Below, one piece after another: positions 35,062 through 43,632 of a stretch of 45,951 bases of DNA. Source of the stretch: Flavonifractor sp. An306 (GTDB lineage: Bacteria > Bacillota > Clostridia > Oscillospirales > Oscillospiraceae). The translations under genes were made by a program, and so were the position numbers. The stretch spans positions 1-45,951 of the forward strand of contig NZ_NFIQ01000027.1 in the NCBI RefSeq assembly GCF_002159455.1, in the 5' to 3' direction. Under the pieces are notes generated by a model, which saw only the letters and a program-made list of their open reading frames with translations, was not told where the DNA came from and made no database searches. Within the stretch, counting starts at the first letter, position 1. Every line of letters begins with the position of its first letter.

Positions 35062-36270
35062 CTATTCTTGTCTGGGCGCCGAGATCTGCCGTGACACCGA
35101 CAGCACCATACCCATTTCCGCCAGCTGGATCATCAGTGCTGTGCCTCCGTAGCTGAAGAAGGGCAGGGAAATGCCGGTGGTGGGCAGCAGATTGGTGACC
35201 ACCGAGATATTGAGGAATACCTGCACCGCCAGCAGGGTGGTGATGCCCACCACCAGCAGGGAGCCGAACCGGTCCCTGGCGTGGACGGCCAGCCAGTAGC
35301 CCCGGATGATCAGCAGCACGAACAGCAGAATCACGATGGCCGCCCCCACGTACCCCAGCTCCTCGCAGACGATGGCGAAGATGAAGTCGTTTTCCGGCTC
35401 GGGCAGGTAGAGGAATTTCTGGCGGCTCTTGCCCAGGCCCAGGCCCAGCAGGCCGCCGGAGCCAATGGCGTACAGAGACTGGATGATCTGATAGCCGCCG
35501 TCCTGGGGGTAGGCCCAGGGGTCCTTCCACACCAGAATACGGGTGGACTGGTAGCCCTGCATGGACAGGGCCAGCAGCAGACCCATAGCGCCGCCACCCA
35601 GGGCGAACCAGTAGAGCTTGATGCCGGCGGCAAAGAGCACCGCCGCCGCCCCCGCCAGGATCAGGATGGTGCCCGACATGTGGGGCTCCATCTTCATGAG
35701 GATGACGATGAGCAGCAGAATGGCCCCGTAGGGCACCAGCTCCAGAAAGCCGATGCGGTCCAGCCAGGCCACCGGGCCGCTCCAGAAGGAGCGGGGGCTC
35801 AGGCGGACGGGCTTTTCCTGGTTGCGCTTGCTCAGCCGGGCGGAAAAGTACATGATGACCCCCACCTTGGCGATCTCCGAGGGCTGGAAGGCGGGGATGG
35901 GGCCGATGGAGCGGATCCACCGGCGCACGTTGTCGCTGCGCTCGGTATGTATCCCGGGAATGAGCACCGCGATGAGCAGCAGGATGGCCACCGCCAGCAC
36001 AAATACCGACATCCAGCGGAAGGTCTGGTAGTTGATTTTGGATACCACAATCATGATGGCCAGACCCGCCACGGCAAACAGGGCCTGCCGGAAAAAGTAA
36101 TAGGTGGGGTCGCCGATCTTGCTGTCATAATAGGCGGTGGCAAAGGAGGCGGAAAAGACCATAACCACGCCGATGCCGGTGAGCAGCACCACCAGCATAA
36201 GGAAGGGCAGGTCCAGGGGTCCCCGGGCCAACTGCTGCTCCATGGTCAGGTCGCGCTTGCGTATTGCCAA
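35062..36270 (-). CDS. ftsW: SEDS peptidoglycan polymerase FtsW/SpoVE
   Basis: 402 residues with ten predicted membrane segments. The SEDS signatures GIVMVFSAS-like GVVMVFSASFA, RRWI...P.AFQPSEIAKVGVIMYFS, KMEPHMSGTILI, the lipid-binding catalytic loop WAYPQDGGYQIIQSLYAIGSGGLLG, and the C-terminal NLLPTTGISLPFFSYGG are intact. It polymerises lipid II together with the class B PBP. Start is TTG at 36270, nine bases after AAGGAGG; the next ATG (MEQQLARG) lacks a ribosome binding site. FtsW and SpoVE cannot be told apart from sequence alone. Confidence 0.95.
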   Translation of the reverse strand: MAIRKRDLTMEQQLARGPLDLPFLMLVVLLTGIGVVMVFSASFATAYYDSKIGDPTYYFFRQALFAVAGLAIMIVVSKINYQTFRWMSVFVLAVAILLLIAVLIPGIHTERSDNVRRWIRSIGPIPAFQPSEIAKVGVIMYFSARLSKRNQEKPVRLSPRSFWSGPVAWLDRIGFLELVPYGAILLLIVILMKMEPHMSGTILILAGAAAVLFAAGIKLYWFALGGGAMGLLLALSMQGYQSTRILVWKDPWAYPQDGGYQIIQSLYAIGSGGLLGLGLGKSRQKFLYLPEPENDFIFAIVCEELGYVGAAIVILLFVLLIIRGYWLAVHARDRFGSLLVVGITTLLAVQVFLNISVVTNLLPTTGISLPFFSYGGTALMIQLAEMGMVLSVSRQISAPRQE

Positions 36271-36305
36271 TCCAGTTCGCCTCCTTCAGCGGGAAAAAAC
36301 GGGGT

Positions 36306-37292
36306 TCAGGCCCAGCGCCCCAGCACCCCCCAGTAGGCCAGCAGGCAGGCCAGCAGGGTGATGCCGGAAAAGACACACACCAGCTTCACCTCACTCCATC
36401 CCCCCATCTCCAGGTGGTGGTGGAGGGGGGCCATGCGGAAAATCCGCTTGCCATGGGTGAGTTTAAAGTATCCTACCTGTATAATATCAGAGAGAGTTTC
36501 CGCAATGTAGATAATGCCCACCAGGATCAGCACCAGGGGAATGTCCAGGCCAAAGGCCAGCCCGCACACCGCGCCGCCCAGGAACAGGGAGCCGGTGTCC
36601 CCCATGAACACCTTGGCGGGGTGGAAATTATAGATCAGGAAGGCCAGCAGACCGCCCAGCAGGGCGGCGGAAAAAATACCCAGCTCATCGTGGCCCCACA
36701 GCACCGCCACGGCGGTGAAAAAGGCCATCACCGGCACGGTGACCCCGGCGGCCAGGCCGTCGATACCATCGGTAATGTTGACGGCGTTGACGCACCCCAC
36801 CATGACAAAGGCGGCAAACACCATATACAGAGGCCAGGGCACCGCAATGGTGACATTGACAAAGGGAATGTAGAGATCAGGAGTCAGATAGCCGAAATTG
36901 CGCAGCAGCACGGTAAACAGCACCGCCGCCGCCAGCTGAAGCAAAAACTTCTGGGGGGCGGTGAGGCCGGTATTCTCGTGCTTTTTTACCTTGAAATAGT
37001 CGTCGATATAGCCGATCAGTCCAAATACCAGGGAGAACAGGAACACGAACACCCCGCCCAGAATCCCATTGGTATAATCCGGCCAGCCCAGCACGGCCAC
37101 CAGTACGGCGGTACCGAAAATGAACATAAGCCCGCCCATGGTGGGGGTACCCTGCTTGGTCATGTGCCAGGTGGGGCCGATTTCCTTGATGGACTGCCCC
37201 GCCTTCATCCGCCGCAGCACGGGGATCAGGGCGCGGCCCGCCAATGCGGTGACGAGGAAAGCCGCCACACAGCTGATGATGATCCTCAACAT
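36306..37292 (-). CDS. mraY: Phospho-N-acetylmuramoyl-pentapeptide transferase
   Basis: 328 residues, about ten membrane helices. The catalytic DD in YIDDYFKVKK, NITDGIDGLAAG, HPAKVFMGDTGSL and the cytoplasmic HHH loop APLHHHLE match MraY, which links UDP-MurNAc-pentapeptide to undecaprenyl phosphate to give lipid I. The frame opens at a TTG (37310), but that codon overlaps the ribosome binding site GGAGG; ATG 37292 (MLRIIISCV) is the realistic start. It has its own promoter 70 bp upstream. murD, which normally follows, is absent; ftsW comes next after 35 bp. Confidence 0.96.
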   Translation of the reverse strand: MLRIIISCVAAFLVTALAGRALIPVLRRMKAGQSIKEIGPTWHMTKQGTPTMGGLMFIFGTAVLVAVLGWPDYTNGILGGVFVFLFSLVFGLIGYIDDYFKVKKHENTGLTAPQKFLLQLAAAVLFTVLLRNFGYLTPDLYIPFVNVTIAVPWPLYMVFAAFVMVGCVNAVNITDGIDGLAAGVTVPVMAFFTAVAVLWGHDELGIFSAALLGGLLAFLIYNFHPAKVFMGDTGSLFLGGAVCGLAFGLDIPLVLILVGIIYIAETLSDIIQVGYFKLTHGKRIFRMAPLHHHLEMGGWSEVKLVCVFSGITLLACLLAYWGVLGRWA

Positions 37293-37362
37293 CTCTTTTG
37301 CAACCTCCAAAGCCTCTCACAGCTCAATTTGATCCGTTCCAACCGAACCGGGTAGGTATTTT

Positions 37363-37391
37363 ATCATAAATGGCTTGGGCTTTCCACTCAA
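37363..37391 (-). promoter_or_regulatory. Internal promoter of mraY
   Basis: Minus strand TTGAGT (37386-37391) and TATGAT (37363-37368), 17-bp spacer, in the AT-rich gap between murE and mraY. Confidence 0.6.
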
Positions 37392-37412
37392 AATAGTAAC
37401 AAATTTCCCGGC

Positions 37413-38852
37413 TTATTTGGCAAACCACGCGGCGATTTCCTCCCGCTCATCCAGGTGGTGCTGTACGCCGTTGATCTCCTGATAGGTCTCGTGGCCCTTG
37501 CCCGCCAGCACCACCGTGTCGCCGGGCTCTGCCAGGGAGAGGGCCAGAGCGATGGCGCGCCTTCGGTCGGGCTCCACATGGCGCTGGGCCGGGGTGCCCT
37601 CCATCCCCGCCAGAATGTCCCGGATGATGGCCTCCGGATCCTCGGTGCGGGGGTTGTCGGAGGTGACCACCGCCACGTCGGCCAGGTTTCCGGCGATGGC
37701 CCCCATCTGAGGCCGTTTGGACCGGTCCCGGTCGCCGCCGCAGCCGAACAGGCAGAGCACCCGGCCGCTGGTAAAGTCCCGGACGGTGGTGAGGATATTC
37801 TCCAGGGCGTCGGGGGTGTGGGCGTAGTCGATGAGCACGGTGAAGTCCGCCGGCACCGACACCACCTCGATCCTGCCCTTGACCCCGTGGGCGCGGGCCA
37901 GAGCGCCGGCGCAGTCATTCAGAGTCAGACCCAGCGTCACCCCGCAGGAGAGGGCGGCCAGGGCGTTATAGATGGTAAAACCGCCCGGAATGGCCAGCTT
38001 CACCCGGGCAATGGCCTCCATGGTCACCGCCTCGAACTCCACCCGCTGGGGAAAGAGCCGCAGGTTTTTGGCGGTGAGATCCGCCTCGTCCCGCCGCTCG
38101 GAGTAGGTGAACACCGGGCAGGGGGCGGTGGCGGCGTAGTACCGCCCGGCCTCGTCGTCCAGATTGAGCACCGCCGTGTCGCACTGGCGGAACAGCAGGC
38201 CCTTGGCGTCCCGGTAGGCCTCCATGGTCCTGTGAAAGTCCAGGTGGTCCTGGGTCAGGTTGGTAAAAATGCCTGCGGCAAACCGGATGCCGTCCAGCCG
38301 GTGGAGCACCAGGGCGTGGGAGGAGGCCTCCATCACCACATGGGTGCAACCGGCGTCCGCCATGTCCCGCAGCAGCTTCTGCACCTCCCAGGACTCGGGG
38401 GTGGTGCGGTGGGCGGGGAGGACCTCCTCCCCGATCATGTTCTGGTTGGTGCCGATCAGGCCCACCCTGGCCCCCAGCACTCCCTCCAGCATGGCTTTCA
38501 GGAGATAGGTCGTGGTGGTCTTGCCGTTGGTGCCGGTGACCGCCAGGGCGGTCAGCTCCCTGGCCGGATGCCCGAACCAGTTGGCCGACACGATGGCCAG
38601 GGCCGCCCGGGGATCAGGGGTGACCAGCCAGGGTCCCTCCCCTTCCGGCGGGGTGCGGCAGAGCACCGCCGCCGCCCCCCCCTTCAGAGCCTGTTGAATG
38701 TACCTGTGGCCGTCGGTCTTGTACCCCGGCAGGGCCACAAACAGACAGCCGGGGCTCATCTCTCGGGTGTCATAGCAGATGCCGGAAATCTCCAGGTCCG
38801 GCGCCCGGCGGGCGGTGAGGGTCACCCCCGCCAGCACCTGATTCAGCCGCAT
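37413..38852 (-). CDS. murE: MurE, UDP-MurNAc-tripeptide synthetase (meso-DAP type)
   Basis: 479 residues of the Mur ligase family. ATP loop TGTNGKTTT with Lys111, the ligase motif EASSHAL (carbamylated Lys region follows), YAHTPDALENIL, and at 399-402 the motif DNPR in TSDNPRTEDPE. DNPR marks enzymes that add meso-diaminopimelate rather than lysine, so the wall is expected to contain mDAP. It is preceded by the PBP gene after 36 bp. murF, usual next neighbour, is missing from the cluster. Confidence 0.96.
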   Translation of the reverse strand: MRLNQVLAGVTLTARRAPDLEISGICYDTREMSPGCLFVALPGYKTDGHRYIQQALKGGAAAVLCRTPPEGEGPWLVTPDPRAALAIVSANWFGHPARELTALAVTGTNGKTTTTYLLKAMLEGVLGARVGLIGTNQNMIGEEVLPAHRTTPESWEVQKLLRDMADAGCTHVVMEASSHALVLHRLDGIRFAAGIFTNLTQDHLDFHRTMEAYRDAKGLLFRQCDTAVLNLDDEAGRYYAATAPCPVFTYSERRDEADLTAKNLRLFPQRVEFEAVTMEAIARVKLAIPGGFTIYNALAALSCGVTLGLTLNDCAGALARAHGVKGRIEVVSVPADFTVLIDYAHTPDALENILTTVRDFTSGRVLCLFGCGGDRDRSKRPQMGAIAGNLADVAVVTSDNPRTEDPEAIIRDILAGMEGTPAQRHVEPDRRRAIALALSLAEPGDTVVLAGKGHETYQEINGVQHHLDEREEIAAWFAK

Positions 38853-38888
38853 CTTTCCACCCCGCTTTTCCTCCTTGGGTCAGTTTGA

Positions 38889-41255
38889 TTACAGACCGGC
38901 GCCGCTGGCGGCGGAGTCGGTGAAGCGCACCTCAATGGCGGTGCCCTGGTCCACGCTGGTGCCGGCGGCCACCTCCTGCTCATAGGCGGTGCTGGTGCTG
39001 TAGCCGGAGGCGCCGCTGGCCTTCAGGTAGAGGCCCGCCTCGGTCATCTTCTTCTGGGCCTGCGCCAAAGTCAGGCCCACCACGTTGGGCACCTGCACCT
39101 GGTCGGTGGGCGCCTGTTCGCCCATGTAGAGCACCACCTCGCTGCCGCCGGGGATGGAGGCTCCCTGAGCGGGGATCTGGCCGGTGACGGTGTCGCCGTC
39201 GCCCACGGTGCGCAGGGTCAGGTTGTTCTTCTTCAGGGCGGCGGTGGCGTCGGCCAGGGTCTTGCCGGTGACGTTGGGCACCAGCACGTCGGCGGTGGAG
39301 GAATAGGTCTTTTCCACCCCCATGTAGTCCAGAATGTTCTCCAGAAGCTCGCTGGCCATGAGGGCGGCCATGTTGCCGCCGCTGATATACCAGCCGCCGG
39401 CGGTGGTATTGGCTCCGGGAGAGGCGGGCTTGGGGGCGTCGTAGGCCAGCAGGATCACCACCTGGGGATCGTCCGCCGGGGCGAAACCCAGGAAGGAGAC
39501 GATGGTGTGTCCCTCCACCAGGGTCTCGGAGGAGCCGGTCTTGCCGCCGATGCGGTAGCCCTCCACGGCGGCGTTCTTGCCGGTGCCGCCGTCCACCACC
39601 TTCTCCAGAATCTCACGGCAGCGGGCGCTGGTCTGTTCGCTGACCACCTGCCGCACCTCGGTGGGCTCGGTATACTGGAGCACGTTGCCGCTGGCGTCGG
39701 TGACCTGGCTGACCACGTAGGGCTTCATCAGGTGACCGCCGTTGATGACGGCGGAGGCGGCGGTGATGAGCTGGATGGGAGTGACGTTGAACCGCTGGCC
39801 GAAGGAAGCGGTGGCCAGGTTCACGTTGGTGAACTTATCCCGGGGCCAGATCAGGGAGCTGGTGTCGTACTCCCCCTGCATGTCGATGCCGGTGGGCTCC
39901 AGGAAGCCGAAGTCCTCCAAATAGTCGTAGAACTTCTCCGCTCCCAGCCGCTGGCCGATGGCCACAAAGGCCGGGTTGCAGGAGTTGGCCACCGCCGTGG
40001 CCAGGTCCTGATCCTTGTGGCCCGGCGTATAGGAGCACTTGATGGGATCGCTCCAGCCCTCCACCATCACGCTGCCGGAGCAGTAGAAGTGGTCGCTCTC
40101 GCTGACCACTCCCTCCTCCAGGGCGGCGGCCAGGACGATGGACTTGAAGGTGGAGCCCGGCTCATAGGTGTCGTTGATGGCCTTGTTGCGCCACTGCTGA
40201 AGCTGGGTATTCCCCAGAGCCTCGGCATATGCCTCCTCACTGGTGGAGGGGTCGTTTTTCACCGATTCCAGGTACTGGCTGAGCACTGGGTCGGTGACTG
40301 CCCAGGGGTCGTTCAGGTCGTAGGTGGGGGAGTTGGCCCATGCCAGGATCTCCCCGGTGTTGGGGTCCATGGCAATGCAGAAGCCGCCGTTCTGCACGTC
40401 GAACTGCTCCACGCCCTTTTTCAGGATGCTCTCGCAGAAGGACTGGATAGTGGCGTCGATGGTGAGGGTCAGATCGTCGCCATTGGTGGCGTCATAGTAG
40501 TCCTCAAACCAATAGAGCATTTCGGTGCCCACGCCGTTTTTGGCGGTGACCACCCGGCCGGTCTCTCCGGCCAGCTCCTCCTCATACAGGGCCTCCACTC
40601 CGTAGGCGCCCTCTCCCAGGTTGGGGTTCACCCAGCCGATAACCTGGGCGGCCAGGCTGCCCTTGGGGTAGTACCGCTTGCTGGTGGGCATGAGGTAGAT
40701 GCCGCTGATGTGGTTCTCGGTGATGAATTGCTCCACCGCCTCCGACTCCTCCGGCTCCACCCGCCACTTGATCATCTCATACAGGGAGTTCTCCTTGGCC
40801 AGCCGGGCCAGGATATCGTCCACCTCCAGGTCCAGAATCTCCGCCAGGTTCTCGGCGATAAACTCATTGGTGGGCTCGGGGTAGTCCGGCGGGTCCTTGC
40901 CGTTCTTCTCGGCCTGCTCCACCTTCTCCTTGTAATTCTCCTGGCACTGGATGATCTCCTTGGGGGAGAGCTGCACGTTGTACACTGTGGCGCTGAGGGC
41001 CAGGGGCACCCCGTTGCTGTCATAGATGGTGCCCCGGTTGGCCTCCACCGTGCTGTCCTTGGTCTGCTGGTCCGCCACCAGCCCCCGGTAGTAGTCGTAA
41101 TCCTGAATCTGGATCTTCCACAGCTGAAAAAACAGCGGCACAAACACCGCCACGCCGAAGATACCCATGAGAATCAGCGTGCGGATCAGGATGGTGCGGT
41201 TGGCCCGGTGGTCGGGCTGCTGCCGGAGCAAACGTTCTTTCTTTCTGCGTGCCAT
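38889..41255 (-). CDS. Class B penicillin-binding protein with PASTA domains (SpoVD/FtsI type)
   Basis: 788 residues. A basic tail and membrane helix (ILIRTLILMGIFGVAVFVPLFF) precede the PBP dimerisation domain (DSTVEANRGTIYDSNGVPLA) and the transpeptidase domain. The active site is complete: Ser368-x-x-Lys371 in PGSTFK, Ser425-x-Asn427 in NSCN, and Lys572-Thr-Gly in GGKTGSSE. Two PASTA domains end the protein (ADVLVPNVTGKTLADATAAL and VQVPNVVGLTLAQAQKKM). It cross-links septal (or spore cortex) peptidoglycan with FtsW. In Bacillus this position holds both pbpB and spoVD; here a single gene fills it, so it is probably the division enzyme. Confidence 0.95.
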   Translation of the reverse strand: MARRKKERLLRQQPDHRANRTILIRTLILMGIFGVAVFVPLFFQLWKIQIQDYDYYRGLVADQQTKDSTVEANRGTIYDSNGVPLALSATVYNVQLSPKEIIQCQENYKEKVEQAEKNGKDPPDYPEPTNEFIAENLAEILDLEVDDILARLAKENSLYEMIKWRVEPEESEAVEQFITENHISGIYLMPTSKRYYPKGSLAAQVIGWVNPNLGEGAYGVEALYEEELAGETGRVVTAKNGVGTEMLYWFEDYYDATNGDDLTLTIDATIQSFCESILKKGVEQFDVQNGGFCIAMDPNTGEILAWANSPTYDLNDPWAVTDPVLSQYLESVKNDPSTSEEAYAEALGNTQLQQWRNKAINDTYEPGSTFKSIVLAAALEEGVVSESDHFYCSGSVMVEGWSDPIKCSYTPGHKDQDLATAVANSCNPAFVAIGQRLGAEKFYDYLEDFGFLEPTGIDMQGEYDTSSLIWPRDKFTNVNLATASFGQRFNVTPIQLITAASAVINGGHLMKPYVVSQVTDASGNVLQYTEPTEVRQVVSEQTSARCREILEKVVDGGTGKNAAVEGYRIGGKTGSSETLVEGHTIVSFLGFAPADDPQVVILLAYDAPKPASPGANTTAGGWYISGGNMAALMASELLENILDYMGVEKTYSSTADVLVPNVTGKTLADATAALKKNNLTLRTVGDGDTVTGQIPAQGASIPGGSEVVLYMGEQAPTDQVQVPNVVGLTLAQAQKKMTEAGLYLKASGASGYSTSTAYEQEVAAGTSVDQGTAIEVRFTDSAASGAGL

Positions 41256-41288
41256 CTCGGCTCACCTCGCTTGGGGATAGTTACAGTG

Positions 41289-41322
41289 GAGGGCGTAAGA
41301 AAATTTCTTTTCTTACGCCCTC
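41289..41322. promoter_or_regulatory. Hairpin between ftsL and the PBP gene
   Basis: GAGGGCGTAAGAAAA (41289-41303) and TTTTCTTACGCCCTC (41308-41322) are a perfect 15-bp stem with a TTTC loop. On the coding (minus) strand no T-run follows, so this is not a standard terminator; it may be a processing or stabilising hairpin. Confidence 0.6.
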
Positions 41323-41407
41323 TTTCGTCCATCTTCTTACGGGTGGGCCGCCCGGCGGCAGCCCGGTTCTGTTTTTGTGGGGTCTGCAAATCAATATATG
41401 GCTGGGA

Positions 41408-41962
41408 TCAGCTGAAATATGCCACGATTTCCTCCACAATGGACTTGATCGTGTCCACAAAGCCCGCCGTCCCCGGCGCGGCCTCCTCCTGCTCGAAGAT
41501 CGTCACCGAATCGGGCTCCGACAGGTCCACATAGATGCTCTGTCCGTTCTGGGGCTTTACCATGGTCCCGTTGGCGGTCATCTCCTGCTCGATGCTCTCC
41601 AGATCATAGGCCAGCTCGTACTGAGCGCGGAGCTTGGCCTCCTCGGTGCGCAGCTCGGTCATCTCGCTGCGCAGGTCGATGATCTGCTGGGAGGTCACCG
41701 TCAGCTTCACATAGCTGAACAGCAGCAGAATGGCAAACACCCCCACGGCCAGAAAACCGGCCACCGCAAAGGGGGACACCGCCCCGGCCTCCCGCACCCG
41801 CACCCGGGGCCGGGCCACCACCCGCTGCTTGGGCCGTACCATGGGCCGGGGCTGCAGAACCTCCGAACCCTTCAGCTGACGGGCGGCAGAGCCGTCATAC
41901 GCGTCGTAGGGAACGTTCGTATACCGATTGAGTTTTGTCCTGCGCTTCACGGCAGTTGCCAT
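41408..41962 (-). CDS. ftsL: FtsL-like cell division protein
   Basis: 184 residues. A long proline/arginine-rich cytoplasmic part (QPRPMVRPKQRVVARPRVRVRE) precedes one membrane helix (PFAVAGFLAVGVFAILLLFSYV) and a leucine-zipper-like coiled coil (TSQQIIDLRSEMTELRTEEAKLRAQYELAYDLESIEQEM). Topology, size and position between rsmH and the PBP gene identify FtsL, although sequence conservation in this family is low. ATG 41962 (MATAVKRRTK) is chosen; the frame to 42067 is the shadow of rsmH. It acts in the FtsQ-FtsL-DivIC complex. Confidence 0.82.
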   Translation of the reverse strand: MATAVKRRTKLNRYTNVPYDAYDGSAARQLKGSEVLQPRPMVRPKQRVVARPRVRVREAGAVSPFAVAGFLAVGVFAILLLFSYVKLTVTSQQIIDLRSEMTELRTEEAKLRAQYELAYDLESIEQEMTANGTMVKPQNGQSIYVDLSEPDSVTIFEQEEAAPGTAGFVDTIKSIVEEIVAYFS

Positions 41963-41990
41963 GCTCCCGTCCACTCCTATCTTTGGTAAA

Positions 41991-42932
41991 TTACAGCTTT
42001 TCAGCCACCCGCAGCTTGGCGCTGCGGGCACGGGGATTTTCCTCCAGCTCCGCCGGACCGGAGACAATGGGCTTCCGGTTCACCAGCTTCACCTGGGGCT
42101 TCTTCCCGCACACGCACACCGGAAAGTCCGGCGGGCAGGTACAGCCCTTGGCAAACTCCGCCAGGGCGTTTTTCACAATTCGATCCTCCAGAGAGTGGAA
42201 GGAGATCACCGCCAGCCGGCCGCCGGCGTTCAGCCGGGGCACCGCGGCGCGCACCATCTTGTCCACCGCCGTCAGCTCATCGTTCACCGCGATGCGGATG
42301 GCCTGAAAGGTCCGCTTGGCCGGATGCTGCTTCTCCCGCAGGGCGGCCGCCGGCATGGCCGAGCGGAGTACATCCACCAGCTGCAGTGTGGTTGCAATCT
42401 CTTCCTTGTCCCTGGCCCGGACGATGGCTCCCGCAATCGCGGAAGCATACCGCTCCTCCCCGTACTGCCAGAGGATGCGCCGCAGCTCCTCCTGGGGCCA
42501 CTCATTGACCACCGTCCGGGCCGTCAGGGTATCGGTCTTGTCCATTCTCATGTCCAGGGGGGCGTCCGCCATATAGGAAAATCCCCGGGACGGGTCGTCC
42601 AGCTGGGGGGAGGACACCCCCAGGTCAAACAGCATGCCGTCCACCCTGTCCAGCTTCAGGCCGTCCAGAATGGCGTCCAGCTCGCAGAAATTGCTGTGTA
42701 CCAGCTCCACCTTATCCCGCCAGGGGGCAAGGCGCTCCTCCGCCGCGTCCAGGGCCGCCTGGTCCCGGTCCACGCAGATGAGCCGTCCGCTGGTCAGACG
42801 TCTGGCGATCTCCCAGCTGTGGCCCGCCCGGCCCAGGGTGCCGTCCAGATAAATTCCATCCGGCCGGATGGCCAGCGCCTGGATACACTCCTCCAGCAGC
42901 ACCGGCTTGTGGGTATAGCTCGGTTCACTCAT
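41991..42932 (-). CDS. rsmH: 16S rRNA (cytosine1402-N4)-methyltransferase RsmH
   Basis: 313 residues. HKPVLLEECIQAL at the start, the SAM motif YLDGTLGRAGHSWEI, FDLGVSSPQLDDPSRGFSY, RMDKTDTLTA and the C-terminal RLAVISFHSLEDRIVKNAL are diagnostic of RsmH (MraW), which methylates C1402 in the decoding centre. The frame extends to 43127, but the ATG at 42932 (MSEPSYTHKPV) is the family start. It overlaps the mraZ stop by one base (TGATG). Confidence 0.97.
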   Translation of the reverse strand: MSEPSYTHKPVLLEECIQALAIRPDGIYLDGTLGRAGHSWEIARRLTSGRLICVDRDQAALDAAEERLAPWRDKVELVHSNFCELDAILDGLKLDRVDGMLFDLGVSSPQLDDPSRGFSYMADAPLDMRMDKTDTLTARTVVNEWPQEELRRILWQYGEERYASAIAGAIVRARDKEEIATTLQLVDVLRSAMPAAALREKQHPAKRTFQAIRIAVNDELTAVDKMVRAAVPRLNAGGRLAVISFHSLEDRIVKNALAEFAKGCTCPPDFPVCVCGKKPQVKLVNRKPIVSGPAELEENPRARSAKLRVAEKL

Positions 42933-43348
42933 CAGAATCCCAAAGCCTCCATACAGGCCGACATCTTCTCCGGCGTCATTTCCTCTTCCTCCTGGGCCTG
43001 CCAGGCGTCGGCGCTCCAGATCTCCGCCCGGTCGTGGACGCCGATGATCACCACGTCCTTGTCCAGTCCGGCGTACTTGCGCAGCTTCTGGGGGATGACG
43101 ATGCGCCCCTGGCTGTCCAGCTCGCATTTTGCGGCGTTGGCAAACAGAGGGCGCATGGCCTTGGACTGGCTCATAGGCAGGGAAGCGAATTTTTCTGTAA
43201 ACCGGTCCCAGGTGGACTGGGGGTAGATGGCCAGGCAGGCGTCCACGCCCATGGCCAGATAAAAGGTGACTCCCAGCTCCTCCCGGAGCTTGGCGGGGAT
43301 AAAAAGGCGGCCTTTGGCATCAATACTGTGCTCATACGTGCCGGTCAC
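42932..43348 (-). CDS. mraZ: Transcriptional regulator MraZ
   Basis: 138 residues with two SpoVT/AbrB-like beta domains: YEHSIDAKGRLFIPAKLREELG and ANAAKCELDSQGRIVIPQKLRKYAG. In E. coli MraZ forms a ring and represses the dcw promoter. The start is GTG at 43348, close behind AAGGTGAG, giving the family start (M)TGTYEHSIDAKGR; the open frame to 43447 crosses the promoter and operator and is not used. It is the first gene of the dcw cluster, coupled to rsmH. Confidence 0.95.
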   Translation of the reverse strand: MTGTYEHSIDAKGRLFIPAKLREELGVTFYLAMGVDACLAIYPQSTWDRFTEKFASLPMSQSKAMRPLFANAAKCELDSQGRIVIPQKLRKYAGLDKDVVIIGVHDRAEIWSADAWQAQEEEEMTPEKMSACMEALGF

Positions 43349-43362
43349 GCCTCTCACCTTCC

Positions 43363-43409
43363 CCCCACTCGGCTGAAATTTTGCGGGTTTTTCCCCCACT
43401 TCGCTCCAC
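43363..43409 (-). promoter_or_regulatory. MraZ-box array (three GTGG[A/G]G repeats)
   Basis: On the minus strand GTGGAG (43409-43404), GTGGGG (43399-43394) and GTGGGG (43368-43363) occur just downstream of the -10 box; the spacing of starts is 10 and 31 bp, about one and three helical turns. MraZ is known to bind short GTGG/TGGG repeats spaced by 10 bp. This supports autorepression of the cluster. Confidence 0.7.
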
Positions 43410-43418
43410 TTGCTTTTT

Positions 43419-43447
43419 AGTATAAAGGCTCCGTAACGGAATTGCAA
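43419..43447 (-). promoter_or_regulatory. Promoter of the dcw cluster
   Basis: Minus strand TTGCAA (43442-43447) and TATACT (43419-43424) with a 17-bp spacer, about 70 bp before the mraZ GTG. Confidence 0.8.
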
Positions 43448-43554
43448 TAGTTTTTTCTACTTTTTAAACGAGAAAAATGCCGTTTTTCCCCCTGAAATAC
43501 AGGATTTTCGACATGAAAAACATATGTTCGATCCTTTTGAGTTACAAATGGAAA

Positions 43555-43586
43555 CAAAAAACCACCATACCTTGCGGTATGGTGGT
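43555..43586 (-). terminator. Terminator of the rsmD-coaD operon
   Basis: Minus strand ACCACCATACC and its exact complement GGTATGGTGGT around GCAA, then TTTTTT (complement of 43555-43560). It separates this operon from the dcw promoter; 43448-43632 otherwise holds only AT-rich sequence. Confidence 0.92.
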
Positions 43587-43632
43587 GAAAAAGTGCCGGT
43601 TTTCGATATTACGTAAACGGGAGAAACACGCT

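Noticed and set aside
33899-35920. 673-residue MurG fusion protein on the minus strand
   Set aside because: The upstream 295 residues are a shadow of ftsW in another frame (low-complexity, R/G-rich); MurG begins at 35035.
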